A stretch of 64,000 nt of DNA from Sphingomonas sp. Root720 (GTDB lineage Bacteria > Pseudomonadota > Alphaproteobacteria > Sphingomonadales > Sphingomonadaceae). The notes under the pieces are model-generated. The model made no database searches, was not told the DNA's origin, and saw only the letters and a list, made by a program, of their open reading frames with translations. Where the stretch lies: contig NZ_LMID01000010.1 of NCBI RefSeq assembly GCF_001428605.1, positions 289,195 to 353,194 of the forward strand, in the 5' to 3' direction. Within the stretch, counting starts at the first letter, position 1. The number at the start of each line of letters is the position of its first letter. Of this stretch, positions 22,252 to 30,996 are shown in pieces. Position numbers and translations under genes: made by a program.

Positions 22252-22315
22252 CTTACCCCCGTGAAGCGCGGTGATTCCACGCCTGCCTGTTATCGGGCCC
22301 TACGAATTCGAGCGC

Positions 22316-22344
22316 CTTATAGGCGCGGCTCGCCTGTGCCTCAA
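22316..22344 (-). promoter_or_regulatory. candidate promoter of the cta operon
   Basis: On the minus strand, TTGAGG (22339-22344) and TATAAG (22316-22321) are separated by exactly 17 nt and lie 65 nt ahead of the ctaC start. Confidence 0.6.
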
Positions 22345-22371
22345 GCACCGGTTGGCGCCGAATGCAAGCGG

Positions 22372-22400
22372 TTGAAGCGAATATATCATACCTCTATCTG
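22372..22400 (+). promoter_or_regulatory. candidate promoter of pyrE-pdxJ-acpS-lepB
   Basis: On the plus strand, TTGAAG (22372-22377) and TATCTG (22395-22400) are 17 nt apart, 43 nt ahead of the pyrE start. The divergent cta promoter lies about 50 nt away. Confidence 0.45.
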
Positions 22401-22442
22401 GGCGGATGCTGCACAGCGGCAGCACGAAACGGGATCCAGACG

Positions 22443-23033
22443 ATGACGGATGAACAGGTACTCGCCGAATTTCGGGCAGCCGAAGCGTTGCTGGAGGGGC
22501 ATTTCATCCTTTCCTCGGGGTTGCGCAGTTCCCGCTATCTCCAGTGCGCACGCGTCCTGATGAACCCCGCACGCGCGGCGCGACTGGCCGAGGCCTTGGC
22601 CTTGAGGATTCCGGACAAGCTGAAAATCCAGCTCGGCGCGGTCGTATCCCCTGCGATGGGCGGGGTGATCGCCGGCCATGAAATGGGCCGCGCGCTCGGC
22701 CTCGACGCGATGTTCGTCGAACGCCCCGACGGTGTCTTCCACCTGCGCCGCGGCTTCCGGCTCGAGCCGGGCCAGAAGATCCTGCTGATGGAGGACGTCG
22801 TTACTACAGGCCTGTCCTCGCGGGAGGCGATCAAGGCGGTCGAGCAAGCGGGCGGCCAGGTGATCGCCGCCGCCGCGCTGGTCGACCGGTCGAACGGCAA
22901 GGCCGACCTCGGCGTCCCCTTCTTTCCGCTGATCCGACTCGACGTTCCGACCTACCAGCCAGACGCGCTGCCGCCCGAGTTGGCGGCGCTCCCCGCGACC
23001 AAGCCCGGCAGCCGCGCGGCCGTCGCGGCGTGA
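22443..23033 (+). CDS. pyrE: orotate phosphoribosyltransferase
   Basis: PyrE joins orotate and PRPP to form OMP in pyrimidine synthesis. The 196-residue protein has the PRPP-binding motif [18 protein letters not shown], with [22 protein letters not shown] at the start of the fold. The start at 22443 ([10 protein letters not shown]) is preferred; an in-frame ATG 81 nt upstream adds a non-conserved stretch. Its last 4 nt overlap the GTG of pdxJ, and the four genes that follow read as one operon. Confidence 0.95.
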   Translation: MTDEQVLAEFRAAEALLEGHFILSSGLRSSRYLQCARVLMNPARAARLAEALALRIPDKLKIQLGAVVSPAMGGVIAGHEMGRALGLDAMFVERPDGVFHLRRGFRLEPGQKILLMEDVVTTGLSSREAIKAVEQAGGQVIAAAALVDRSNGKADLGVPFFPLIRLDVPTYQPDALPPELAALPATKPGSRAAVAA

Positions 23034-23755
23034 GCAGACTTCGCCTCGGGGTCAATATCGACCATGTCGCCACCATCCGGAACGCCCGGGGCGGCCTCCA
23101 TCCCGATCCGGTCCGCGCCGCGGTAATCGCCAGCGAGGCTGGTGCCGACGGCATCACCGCACATCTGCGCGAGGATCGCCGCCACATCATCGACGAGGAT
23201 ATCGGCCAGCTGATCGGCGCGGTCGCGCTACCGCTCAACCTCGAGATGGCGGCAACCGGCGAAATGCTGGCGATCGCGCTCAGACATCGGCCGCACGCCG
23301 CCTGCATCGTGCCCGAGCGGCGCGAGGAGGTGACGACCGAGGGCGGACTCGACGCCGCGGGCCAGCATGATCACCTGAAACCGCTGATCGCGGAGCTAGG
23401 CGCCGCCGGCATCCGGGTCAGCCTGTTCATCGAGCCCGATCCGCGCCAGATCCAGGCGGCGGTTTCGCTGGGGGTACCGGTCGTCGAGTTCCACACCGGC
23501 CGCTATGCCCATAGCGAGGGCGAAGGGCGTTCCGTCGAGCTCCGCCGAGTCGCCGATGCAGCGGCACTCGCCGCCAAGAACGGAATAGAGCCGCATGCCG
23601 GCCACGGCCTTACCTTCGACAATGTGCTGCCGATCGCGGCGATCCCCCAGATCGCCGAGCTCAACATCGGCCATTTCCTGATCGGTGAGGCGATCTTCGA
23701 CGGGCTCGCCCCGGTCGTCCGGCGGATGCGTCAGATGATGGACGAAGCAAGGTGA
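23030..23755 (+). CDS. pdxJ: pyridoxine 5'-phosphate synthase
   Basis: PdxJ condenses 3-amino-2-oxopropyl phosphate with deoxyxylulose phosphate to make pyridoxine phosphate. The 241-residue TIM-barrel protein shows [48 protein letters not shown] and EFHTGRYA, all family-typical. It starts at a GTG overlapping the pyrE stop (GTGA), so it is translationally coupled. The PLP product feeds enzymes such as spt, but nothing here indicates a specific link. Confidence 0.96.
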   Translation: MSRLRLGVNIDHVATIRNARGGLHPDPVRAAVIASEAGADGITAHLREDRRHIIDEDIGQLIGAVALPLNLEMAATGEMLAIALRHRPHAACIVPERREEVTTEGGLDAAGQHDHLKPLIAELGAAGIRVSLFIEPDPRQIQAAVSLGVPVVEFHTGRYAHSEGEGRSVELRRVADAAALAAKNGIEPHAGHGLTFDNVLPIAAIPQIAELNIGHFLIGEAIFDGLAPVVRRMRQMMDEAR

Positions 23756-23771
23756 ACGGGGAAACGCCGTC

Positions 23772-24173
23772 ATGATCATCGGCATCGGTTCGGACCTCTG
23801 CAACATCGAGCGTATCCAGGGGTCGCTCGACCGCTTCGGCGAGCGCTTCGTCAACCGCGTCTTCACCGATGTCGAGCGCGCGAAGGCGGAACGCCGGGTG
23901 CTCACCCGGGCCGCCACCTATGCCAAGCGATTCGCGGCGAAGGAGGCCTTCTCGAAGGCGGTGGGCACCGGTTTCAAGGTGGGTGTCTTCATGAAGGACA
24001 TCGGCGTGGCCAACCTGCCGAGCGGTGCGCCGACGTTGGTTTTGGCCGGCGGAGCCAAGGCAAGGCTTGACGCGCTGACGCCGCCGGGCCACGCGGTGGA
24101 CGTACATTTGACGATGACGGACGATCATCCCTGGGCGCAGGCGTTCGTCATCCTGTATGCGCGCCCGCTGTGA
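23772..24173 (+). CDS. acpS: holo-acyl-carrier-protein synthase
   Basis: AcpS transfers 4'-phosphopantetheine from CoA to ACP. The 133-residue protein has the two family signatures: [13 protein letters not shown] near the N-terminus and [15 protein letters not shown] near residue 55. It is third in the pyrE-pdxJ-acpS-lepB order seen in many alphaproteobacteria. Targets would include AcpP and perhaps the SPT-linked ACP at 1925. Confidence 0.95.
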   Translation: MIIGIGSDLCNIERIQGSLDRFGERFVNRVFTDVERAKAERRVLTRAATYAKRFAAKEAFSKAVGTGFKVGVFMKDIGVANLPSGAPTLVLAGGAKARLDALTPPGHAVDVHLTMTDDHPWAQAFVILYARPL

Positions 24174-24185
24174 GGAGAGGATCGC

Positions 24186-25082
24186 GTGAGCGATCGGCCG
24201 AGTGACAATATGGACAACGCGACTGACGCTCCCGCCACACCGACCGAAGCGACGGTGAAGGCCCCGAAGCCCGCGACCGACTGGTGGGCGGAGGCGCGCG
24301 GGATCTTCTGGCTGATCCTCGCGGTTCTCGGCTTCCATAGCTTCATCGCCAAGCCCTTCTACATCCCGTCCGAGTCGATGATGCCGACCCTGATCACCGG
24401 CGACCGGCTGGTGGTCACCAAATATCCCTATGGTTGGTCCTATGTGTCGCCCAGCTTCCACGTCCTGCCATTCATCCGCGGCCGGCTGTTCGGCCGGCTG
24501 CCCGAACGGGGCGACATCGTCATCCTGAAACCGCCGCAAGCCGACACCGATTTCATCAAGCGGGTCATTGGCCTGCCGGGCGACCGGCTCGAAGTGCGCG
24601 GCGGCGTGGTGGTCCTCAACGGCGTACCGGTGAAACGCACGCCCGAGGCTCCCGCGATGATCGCGGTCGACGCCAACGTCACCTGCGAACAGCCCGACGT
24701 GGTCCAGTTCCGGACAACCGGACCCGACGGCAAGCTCTACTGCGCGCTGCCGCGCTTCCGCGAGACGCTGCCCAACGGGCGAAGCTACGACACGATCGAC
24801 CTGGGCTATATGCCCGAGATCGACGACTATCCCGCGATCACCATTCCGGCCGACCATATCTTCGTGATGGGCGACAATCGCGACCAGTCGGCCGACAGCC
24901 GCGTCCCGGCCTATCGCAACGGCCTCGACGGGCCGGTGCCGTTCGAGAATATCGGCGGCCGCGCGGAGTTCATCACCTTCTCGCTCGACGGCACCACCAA
25001 GCTGTGGAACCCGCTAAGCTGGTTCACCGCGCTGCGCGGCGGCCGTGCCGGCACCAGCCTGCATCCCGAACGGACGCGCTGA
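24186..25082 (+). CDS. lepB: signal peptidase I
   Basis: LepB cleaves signal peptides on the periplasmic side of the inner membrane. Counting from the GTG at 24186 the protein has 298 residues: a charged N-terminus, one membrane anchor (about 38-57), the nucleophile Ser64 in YIPSESMMPTL, and the general base Lys125 in DFIKRVIGLPGDRL. GDNRDQSADSR marks the conserved C-terminal box. An ATG at 24211-24213 is out of the annotated frame position, so GTG is kept. A strong terminator follows. Confidence 0.95.
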   Translation: MSDRPSDNMDNATDAPATPTEATVKAPKPATDWWAEARGIFWLILAVLGFHSFIAKPFYIPSESMMPTLITGDRLVVTKYPYGWSYVSPSFHVLPFIRGRLFGRLPERGDIVILKPPQADTDFIKRVIGLPGDRLEVRGGVVVLNGVPVKRTPEAPAMIAVDANVTCEQPDVVQFRTTGPDGKLYCALPRFRETLPNGRSYDTIDLGYMPEIDDYPAITIPADHIFVMGDNRDQSADSRVPAYRNGLDGPVPFENIGGRAEFITFSLDGTTKLWNPLSWFTALRGGRAGTSLHPERTR

Positions 25083-25104
25083 GCCTTCCTCACCGATAAC
25101 GAAA

Positions 25105-25135
25105 CCGCGCGACGAGCGATCGTCGCGCGGTTTTT
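25105..25135 (+). terminator. rho-independent terminator of the pyrE-lepB operon
   Basis: An 11-bp perfect stem (25105-25115 with 25120-25130) closed by a GCGA tetraloop is followed by TTTTT. It lies 22 nt after the lepB stop. Confidence 0.92.
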
Positions 25136-25340
25136 GTGCCCGCGCCCGAGAGCTGAACCTGTGTCGGCATCCATCGCCCCTCGGGGGCTGACCGGGAGAG
25201 CGGTGCGGGCCGCGTGACAGGACCCCATGGTCCATCCAGGTCCCCGGTGGATGGCGAAACGAGTTCAGCATGACGTTCGTGGTGGCGGGCTGCAGGAGAG
25301 GCGCCGGGGGCGGCCGTACCGTCCGCGCGCATGCCCAAAC
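25136..25340. other. non-coding gap between lepB and FKBP genes
   Basis: No credible coding sequence was seen here. It holds a 7-bp inverted repeat (25232-25238 with 25248-25254) and a tract at 25256-25275 (gaaacgagttcagcatgacg) that resembles half of a common alphaproteobacterial REP element. Confidence 0.5.
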
Positions 25341-25372
25341 AGGAAAGGGGCCGCATCGCTGCGACCCCTTCC
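25341..25372 (-). terminator. terminator-like hairpin after the FKBP gene
   Basis: On the minus strand, AGGAAGGGGTCGCA pairs with TGCGGCCCCTTTCCT around a GCGA loop, with one bulge and one G-U pair, followed by GTTTG. It lies 27 nt after the FKBP stop; the T-tract is short. Confidence 0.6.
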
Positions 25373-25398
25373 TCTCCTATTCGGTGATGCCGGTGCGG

Positions 25399-25968
25399 TT
25401 ACATGCCGCCATGGCCGGGGGGCATGCCGCCGCCGCCCATGCCGAAGCCCTGCGGCGGCAGGACTTCCTTGACCGTGACATCGAAGATCACCAGCGCGTT
25501 GCCCGGAATCTTGCCGGGGACGCCGACCGGACCGAAGCCGAGGTCCGGCTTCATCCAGAAACGATATTTGGAACCCGCGTTCATCAGCTGGAGCCCTTCG
25601 GTCCAGCCCGCGATCATGCCCTGGAGCGGCATCGGCTGCGGGCCGCCATGGCGCGCGCTCGAATCGAACACCTCGCCATTGGCAAGCTTGCCCTCATATT
25701 CGACGAGGACGATGTCGCTCGCCGTCGCCTTGGGGCCGCTGCCTTCGCGCAGCACTTCATATTGGAGGCCCGAGGGCGTCTCGACGACGTCGCCGCCCTT
25801 GTTCGCGGCGAGGAACTCCTCCGGAGTCATCGCCATGGCCACCTGCTTCGAGGTGCCGACATAGGCCGCCCCAATTCCGATGACGACCACCGCCGCGATA
25901 CCGAGCCAGAGCTTGGTCAGCGAACCCTTCGTGATCGGACGAAGGGGGACGGCGGTTACTTCGGACAT
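25399..25968 (-). CDS. FKBP-type peptidyl-prolyl isomerase, membrane-anchored
   Basis: This 189-residue protein has one N-terminal membrane segment (about residues 20-40) with a basic flank, so the FKBP domain is expected in the periplasm. The domain shows TPSGLQYEVLREG, VLVEYEGKLANGEVFDSS, PLQGMIAGWTEGLQLMNAGSKYRFW (described by ends), GKIPGNALVIFDV. It ends in a Gly/Met/Pro-rich tail (GFGMGGGGMPPGHGGM). It probably assists envelope protein folding. It is 77 nt after rpsU on the same strand. Confidence 0.93.
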   Translation of the reverse strand: MSEVTAVPLRPITKGSLTKLWLGIAAVVVIGIGAAYVGTSKQVAMAMTPEEFLAANKGGDVVETPSGLQYEVLREGSGPKATASDIVLVEYEGKLANGEVFDSSARHGGPQPMPLQGMIAGWTEGLQLMNAGSKYRFWMKPDLGFGPVGVPGKIPGNALVIFDVTVKEVLPPQGFGMGGGGMPPGHGGM

Positions 25969-26044
25969 GGGCGTGTCGCTCTCTCAGGTCATGATGAAAC
26001 TGCCGCCAACCGGGGGAACCCGGCCGCGGATACGCCGAAACCTC

Positions 26045-26251
26045 TTACCGGACGCCGTCGCGCTCCATCCGCTTGCGCTCCAGCTTGCGGGCGCGGCGGA
26101 TCGCTGCGGCGCGCTCGCGGGCGCGCTTCTCGGACGGCTTCTCGTAGTGACGGCGCAGCTTCATCTCGCGGTACACGCCCTCGCGCTGCAGCTTCTTCTT
26201 GAGCGCGCGAAGAGCCTGATCGACATTGTTGTCGCGAACGATGATCTGCAT
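26045..26251 (-). CDS. rpsU: 30S ribosomal protein S21
   Basis: S21 is a small basic small-subunit protein near the anti-Shine-Dalgarno region. The 68-residue sequence begins [20 protein letters not shown] and ends with an Arg/Lys-rich tail ([13 protein letters not shown]). The start at 26251 gives the canonical N-terminus; an in-frame ATG 18 nt upstream is not conserved. No dnaG or rpoD follows, unlike in gammaproteobacteria. Confidence 0.97.
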   Translation of the reverse strand: MQIIVRDNNVDQALRALKKKLQREGVYREMKLRRHYEKPSEKRARERAAAIRRARKLERKRMERDGVR

Positions 26252-26458
26252 AAAAACCCAATTCTCCAATCATTGCGGAGCGAACCATCCACGCCGCCGA
26301 TCCGACGGTGTCTCCAGCTACAACGCAAAAAAGCGTGTCGTCGCGAAAACCCTTTCCGCGCCGTGAAGTGCCGCCCCTACCAACGCGGCCGCGATTCTTC
26401 AAGCATCAGGAGGAATTTTTTCCGCTGCACCCCCACCGGGTTCGCGGTATGACGGGGC

Positions 26459-27004
26459 ATGACAAGGTTCACCGTCAACGGCCAGCCGGTCCATTACCGG
26501 ATGGATCCCGCGACCCCCCTGCTATGGGCGTTGCGCGACGCCTCCAATCTGACCGGCACCAAATATGGCTGCGGCGCGGGACAATGCGGCGCCTGTACCG
26601 TCCATATCGACGGCCAGCCGGTCCGATCCTGCCAGGTCCCGATCGGAGCGATCGAGGGTAGTTTCGTCACCACGATCGAGGCGCTGTCGCGCGACCGCGG
26701 CCACCCCGTCCAGCAGGCCTGGGTCGCCGAGAACCTTCCTCAGTGCGGCTATTGCCAATCGGGCATGATCATGGCGGCGGCCGCGCTGCTTGAAAGAAAC
26801 CATGCGCCCAGCGACGAGGAGATCGACGCGGCGATGACCAATATCTGCCGCTGCGGGACTTACCCCCGCGTGCGCCGCGCGATCCGGCGTGCCGGTCGGG
26901 TGCTGGCAGGCAGCGAGACGATCGCCGCCGCCCCGCCGCCCGGCATCGATCCCGCCGATGCCGCCCGCGCCGTGCCGGCGCTCGATTCGAGGTCCGGCGA
27001 CTGA
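26459..27004 (+). CDS. (2Fe-2S)-binding subunit of xanthine-oxidase-family dehydrogenase (IorA-like), orphan
   Basis: This 181-residue protein has the two-cluster arrangement of molybdenum hydroxylase small subunits. A plant-type ferredoxin cluster uses C38, C43, C46 and C58 ([12 protein letters not shown] and RSCQV), and the helical-bundle cluster uses C96, C99, C130 and C132 (QCGYCQSG and ICRCGTY). Length and motifs fit isoquinoline 1-oxidoreductase alpha-like or aldehyde dehydrogenase small subunits. The large molybdopterin subunit is not adjacent; the next gene is an RcnB-like protein. It therefore must pair with a subunit encoded elsewhere or be a remnant. Confidence 0.88.
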   Translation: MTRFTVNGQPVHYRMDPATPLLWALRDASNLTGTKYGCGAGQCGACTVHIDGQPVRSCQVPIGAIEGSFVTTIEALSRDRGHPVQQAWVAENLPQCGYCQSGMIMAAAALLERNHAPSDEEIDAAMTNICRCGTYPRVRRAIRRAGRVLAGSETIAAAPPPGIDPADAARAVPALDSRSGD

Positions 27005-27115
27005 CGCCGTGATTCTTTCTGCTTGCTGACAGCCGGGTTCAGCCGTCGCTCAGTCGACGGAACGCATAAAGAAGACAAGGGCGGTATCACTCCGCCCGCG
27101 TGGAGAGTATTTCCG

Positions 27116-28015
27116 ATGCGTAACCTCTCGAGGACCATGATCGGGCTGATGCTGGGAGCGGCGATCGTCCTCCCGCCAGTTGCACAAGCCCAGGAGCGCG
27201 GCCGCGACCGCGGCGCCATGATCAACGGCGACAGCCGCCGGGCGGCTGTACAGCAGGCGCGCGAGGCGAATCGTGCGGTCGAGCGTCCCGCCCCCGTCAT
27301 GACCCCGCGCGCCGCCCCTACGCCCGATGCGTCGGCTCGCGCGCCGCGCGCCGAGCGCAGTTGGAATCGCGGCGGCGACAATGGCGCCGCTCCGCAACGC
27401 AGCTGGAACCGGGGTGGCGACACGCAGGCCGCACAGCAGCGCGACGCGACGCGCGGCAGCACCCCGGGCGAGGATCGCCGGCGCAGCTGGAACCGCGGCG
27501 GCCAGAACGACCAGGCGAACCAGGGCAATCGTGACGATCGCACGGGCCGGAACTGGACCCGGGACGGAAACCGCGGCGCTGCGAACGATCGCGACCGGCG
27601 CTGGAACAACGACCGGCGCGACGGAAGCGGCGACGGCCGGACCTGGGACCGCAACGATCGCGACCGCCGCGGCTGGGCCGACCGCGATGGCCGGCGCGAC
27701 AACGATCGCTGGAACCGCAACTGGCGCACCGACCGCCGCTACGACTGGCGCGACTATCGCAATCATAATCGCGGCATCTACCGCTTGCCCCGTTATGTCG
27801 CGCCACGTTGGGGCTACAGCTATCAGCGCTGGTATCCCGGTTACCGCTGGGACCCGTGGTTCTACGGCTCGAGCTACTGGATCTCGGATCCGTGGTCCTA
27901 TCGGCTGCCAGCCGCTTATGGCGACTATCGCTGGGTCCGCTATTATGACGACGCAGTGCTGGTCGACATCCGCACGGGCGAGATCATCGACATCATCTAT
28001 TCCTTCTTCTTCTAA
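27116..28015 (+). CDS. RcnB-like exported protein with SWNRGG repeats
   Basis: This 299-residue protein has a signal peptide (MRNLSRTMIG to AQAQ). A middle region rich in Arg, Asp, Asn and Trp repeats SWNRGG three times (RSWNRGGDN, RSWNRGGDT, RSWNRGGQN), followed by Arg/Asp tracts. The C-terminal part (YWISDPWSYRLPAAYGDYRWVRYYDDAVLVDIRTGEIIDIIY, described by ends) is the RcnB domain. RcnB in E. coli is a periplasmic protein linked to Ni/Co homeostasis. The start at 27116 is chosen for its signal peptide. No metal exporter is adjacent, so the metal link is only family-based. Confidence 0.85.
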   Translation: MRNLSRTMIGLMLGAAIVLPPVAQAQERGRDRGAMINGDSRRAAVQQAREANRAVERPAPVMTPRAAPTPDASARAPRAERSWNRGGDNGAAPQRSWNRGGDTQAAQQRDATRGSTPGEDRRRSWNRGGQNDQANQGNRDDRTGRNWTRDGNRGAANDRDRRWNNDRRDGSGDGRTWDRNDRDRRGWADRDGRRDNDRWNRNWRTDRRYDWRDYRNHNRGIYRLPRYVAPRWGYSYQRWYPGYRWDPWFYGSSYWISDPWSYRLPAAYGDYRWVRYYDDAVLVDIRTGEIIDIIYSFFF

Positions 28016-28044
28016 CCAGGGTTCGGCAGGAGAGTGGCCGAAAG

Positions 28045-28069
28045 GGCCCGGCGGCCATGCCGCCGGGCC
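28045..28069. terminator. bidirectional hairpin between RcnB-like and MarR genes
   Basis: An 11-bp perfect GC stem (28045-28055 with 28059-28069) with a CAT loop separates two convergent genes. There is no T-tract on either side, so the termination call is tentative. Confidence 0.5.
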
Positions 28070-28079
28070 TACGCCTTGC

Positions 28080-28532
28080 CTAGAGAGTGCCGACCTCCAG
28101 CGCCCTTTCCTCGATCGCCCGGAGCATGGCCGTGAAGCGGTCGAGTTCCTCGGCCGGGAAGCTCGAGAAGATGCGCTCCTCGAACTCGATCGCCTTGGGC
28201 GCGACATCGGCGTAGAGCCGCCGCCCCGCGTCGGTGAGCGCCAATAGCCGCGAGCGCCGGTCGGCGCGGTTGGGCGCCCGGACGATCAGCCCCCGATCGA
28301 CCAGCGCGATCGTCGCCCGGCTTACCATCACCTTGTCCATCCGGGTCGCGATGCAGATGCCCTGCTGGGTGATGCCGTCCTGCTCGGCGACCACCGCGAC
28401 CACCCGCCATTCCGGGATCGAGAGGCCGAACAGCGCCTCATAGGCGGTCGAGATCACGTCGCTCACCACGTTCGACGTCACCGACAACCGGTAGGGAATG
28501 AAGCGATCGAGGATGAGGCCCTTTTCCGACAT
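28080..28532 (-). CDS. MarR family transcriptional regulator
   Basis: This 150-residue winged-helix regulator shows PEWRVVAVVAEQDGITQQGI, the recognition helix region TRMDKVMVSRATIALVDRGLIVR and the wing PNRADRRSRLLALTDAGRRL (each described by its ends where long). It is divergent from hpd with 76 nt between the starts, and an inverted repeat GTATCAT/ATGATAC lies there. It is therefore the likely local regulator of the hpd-hmgA-fahA genes, comparable to HmgR-type control in other bacteria. The ligand, perhaps homogentisate, is inference. Confidence 0.88.
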   Translation of the reverse strand: MSEKGLILDRFIPYRLSVTSNVVSDVISTAYEALFGLSIPEWRVVAVVAEQDGITQQGICIATRMDKVMVSRATIALVDRGLIVRAPNRADRRSRLLALTDAGRRLYADVAPKAIEFEERIFSSFPAEELDRFTAMLRAIEERALEVGTL

Positions 28533-28541
28533 GGGGCGTTG

Positions 28542-28591
28542 GTATCATTTGACACGAATCGGTTCAAACCCGTATTGGTTTCTTATGATAC
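28542..28591. promoter_or_regulatory. intergenic operator/promoter region of marR and hpd
   Basis: A 7-bp inverted repeat GTATCAT (28542-28548) and ATGATAC (28585-28591) brackets the intergenic centre. A TTGACA -35-like box (28549-28554) lies inside; GTATTG (28572-28577) is 17 nt away as a weak -10. The adjacent regulator makes this a likely operator. Confidence 0.45.
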
Positions 28592-28608
28592 TATCTAACG
28601 AGGCTGCC

Positions 28609-29688
28609 ATGACCGATCCCCATATCGAACCGCATCACAATCCGCTGGGTCTGGACGGTTTCGAGTTCGTCGAGTTCACCGGGCCCGATCCGCTCGCGCT
28701 TGCCGCGCTGTTCGAAGCGATGGGCTTCACCCATCTCGGCGACCACCGATCGAAGAATGTCCGCCGCTACCAGCAGGGCGACGTCAATTTCGTCCTCAAC
28801 ATGGATGCGACCGGACAGGCCGCCGATTTCCGGGCCGCACACGGCCCCTCCGCCAATGCCATGGCGTTCCGTGTCCATGACGCCGCGAAGGCGCTCGACA
28901 AGGCGGTGGCGCGCGGCGCGACGGCGGTGAAGGGACCGGTCGGCCCGATGGAGCTCAATATCCCGGCGATCGAGGGTATCGGCGGCTCGAACCTCTATCT
29001 CGTGGATCGCTACGGCGCGCAGGAAATCTACGACGTCGATTTCCGTCCCGTCGCCGACTCGTCGCGCGACCAGCGTTCGGTAGGCCTGCACACGCTCGAT
29101 CACCTGACCCACAATGTGCTGCGCGGGCGGATGAACCATTGGGCGACCTTCTACGAGAAGGTCTTCAACTTCCGCGAGATCCGTTATTTCGACATCGAGG
29201 GCCAGGCGACCGCGCTGCTCAGCCGCGCGATGACCGCCCCCGACGACAAGATCCGCATCCCGCTGAACGAAAGCCAGGACGAGAACAGCCAGATCGAGGA
29301 ATTCATCCGCGAATATAAGGGCGAAGGCATCCAGCACCTCGCGCTGTCGACCGACGACATCTTCGACACGGTCGACAGGCTCCGCGCCAACGGCGTTCGT
29401 TTCCAGTCGACCCCCGACACCTATTATGAGGGGATCGACGCCCGCCTTCCCGGCCATGGCCACGACATCGCGGAGATGCAGAAGCGCGGCATCCTGATCG
29501 ACGGCGCGCCCGAGACCGGCGGCGGCGTCCTGCTCCAGATCTTTACCGAGAACATGGTCGGACCGATCTTCTTCGAGATCATCCAGCGCAAGGGCAATGA
29601 CGGCTTCGGCGAAGGTAATTTCAAGGCGCTGTTCGAATCGATCGAGCGCGACCAGATCCGCCGCGGCGTGGTCAAGGTCGATGACTGA
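28609..29688 (+). CDS. hpd: 4-hydroxyphenylpyruvate dioxygenase
   Basis: Hpd converts 4-hydroxyphenylpyruvate to homogentisate in tyrosine catabolism. The 359-residue protein has two VOC domains. The Fe(II) ligands are His165 (HTLDHLTHNV), His243 (GIQHLALST) and Glu323 (FFEII). The start at 28609 (MTDPHIEPHH) is used; the open frame extends upstream into the marR coding region. It is the first gene of hpd-hmgA-fahA, 33 nt before hmgA. Confidence 0.96.
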   Translation: MTDPHIEPHHNPLGLDGFEFVEFTGPDPLALAALFEAMGFTHLGDHRSKNVRRYQQGDVNFVLNMDATGQAADFRAAHGPSANAMAFRVHDAAKALDKAVARGATAVKGPVGPMELNIPAIEGIGGSNLYLVDRYGAQEIYDVDFRPVADSSRDQRSVGLHTLDHLTHNVLRGRMNHWATFYEKVFNFREIRYFDIEGQATALLSRAMTAPDDKIRIPLNESQDENSQIEEFIREYKGEGIQHLALSTDDIFDTVDRLRANGVRFQSTPDTYYEGIDARLPGHGHDIAEMQKRGILIDGAPETGGGVLLQIFTENMVGPIFFEIIQRKGNDGFGEGNFKALFESIERDQIRRGVVKVDD

Positions 29689-29721
29689 CCGGCCTCTTCC
29701 CGTCATTCCGGGGAATTTATC

Positions 29722-30996
29722 ATGAACGCCTCTTATATCCCCGGCTTCGGCAACCACGTTTCGACCGAAGCGGTGGCGGGTGCGCTTCCGGTCGGGCGCA
29801 ACTCGCCGCAGCGCGTCCCTTATGGGCTGTATGCCGAGCAGCTGTCGGGGAGTGCCTTCACCGCCCCCCGCGCCGAGAACCGTCGCAGCTGGCTCTACCG
29901 GATGCGTCCGGCGGCCAATCATCCGCCGTTCAAGGCCTATGGCGGGCCGACGCGGCTCCGCCATCGCCCGTTCGACGAGGTTCCGGCCGATCCCAACCGC
30001 CTGCGCTGGGACCCGCTTCCCCTGCCCGCCGAGCCGACCGACTTCGTCGACGGACTCGTCAGCATCGCCGGCAATGGAGGGGTGGGCGTGCATCTCTACG
30101 CCATCAACCGCTCGATGGAAGGCCGCGCCTTCTTCAACGCCGACGGCGAACTGCTGATCGTCCCCGAGCAGGGCGGCCTCCGGATCGTCACCGAGCTGGG
30201 CGTGATCGAGATCGAACCCCTCCACATCGCGGTGATCCCGCGCGGCGTGCGCTTCCGCGTCGCGCTGACCGGCACCGGCGCGCGCGGCTATGTCTGCGAG
30301 AATTACGGCGCGCCCTTCCGCCTGCCCGATCTCGGCCCGATCGGATCGAACGGCCTCGCCAACGTGCGTGATTTCGAGACGCCGGCCGCCTGGTTCGAGG
30401 ACATCGACGAGGCGACCGAGCTGGTCCAGAAATTCGAAGGCACGCTGTGGACGACGACGCTCGGCCATTCGCCGTTCGACGTGGTCGCCTGGCACGGCAA
30501 TCTAGCGCCCTATCGCTACGATCTGCGCCGCTTCAACACGATCGGCACGGTCAGCTTCGACCATCCCGATCCGTCGATCTTCACCGTGCTGACCTCGCCC
30601 TCCGAAGTGGCGGGCACGGCCAATTGCGACTTCGTGATCTTCCCGCCGCGCTGGATGGTCGCCGAGGACAGCTTCCGCCCGCCCTGGTTCCACCGCAACG
30701 TGATGAGCGAATATATGGGGCTGATCACGGGCGCCTATGACGCCAAGGCAGGCGGCTTCACGCCGGGCGGCGGCTCGCTCCACAACCGCATGTCGGGCCA
30801 CGGTCCGGACCAGGCCAGCTACGAGAGCGCGGTCGCCGCGGACCTCAAGCCCCATAAGATCGACGCCACCATGGCGTTCATGTTCGAAAGCTGCTCGGTG
30901 CTCCGCCCGACCCGCTTCGCCCTCGAAAGCCCGCTCGTCCAGCTCGATTATGACGATTGCTGGTCGGGCTTTACCAAGGCAGAACTTCCCAGATGA
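29722..30996 (+). CDS. hmgA: homogentisate 1,2-dioxygenase
   Basis: HmgA opens the homogentisate ring to maleylacetoacetate with an Fe(II) centre. The 424-residue protein shows [21 protein letters not shown] at the start (by its ends), [89 protein letters not shown] (both by ends) and [14 protein letters not shown], all diagnostic. Its stop overlaps the fahA ATG (ATGA), so the two are coupled. Confidence 0.97.
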   Translation: MNASYIPGFGNHVSTEAVAGALPVGRNSPQRVPYGLYAEQLSGSAFTAPRAENRRSWLYRMRPAANHPPFKAYGGPTRLRHRPFDEVPADPNRLRWDPLPLPAEPTDFVDGLVSIAGNGGVGVHLYAINRSMEGRAFFNADGELLIVPEQGGLRIVTELGVIEIEPLHIAVIPRGVRFRVALTGTGARGYVCENYGAPFRLPDLGPIGSNGLANVRDFETPAAWFEDIDEATELVQKFEGTLWTTTLGHSPFDVVAWHGNLAPYRYDLRRFNTIGTVSFDHPDPSIFTVLTSPSEVAGTANCDFVIFPPRWMVAEDSFRPPWFHRNVMSEYMGLITGAYDAKAGGFTPGGGSLHNRMSGHGPDQASYESAVAADLKPHKIDATMAFMFESCSVLRPTRFALESPLVQLDYDDCWSGFTKAELPR

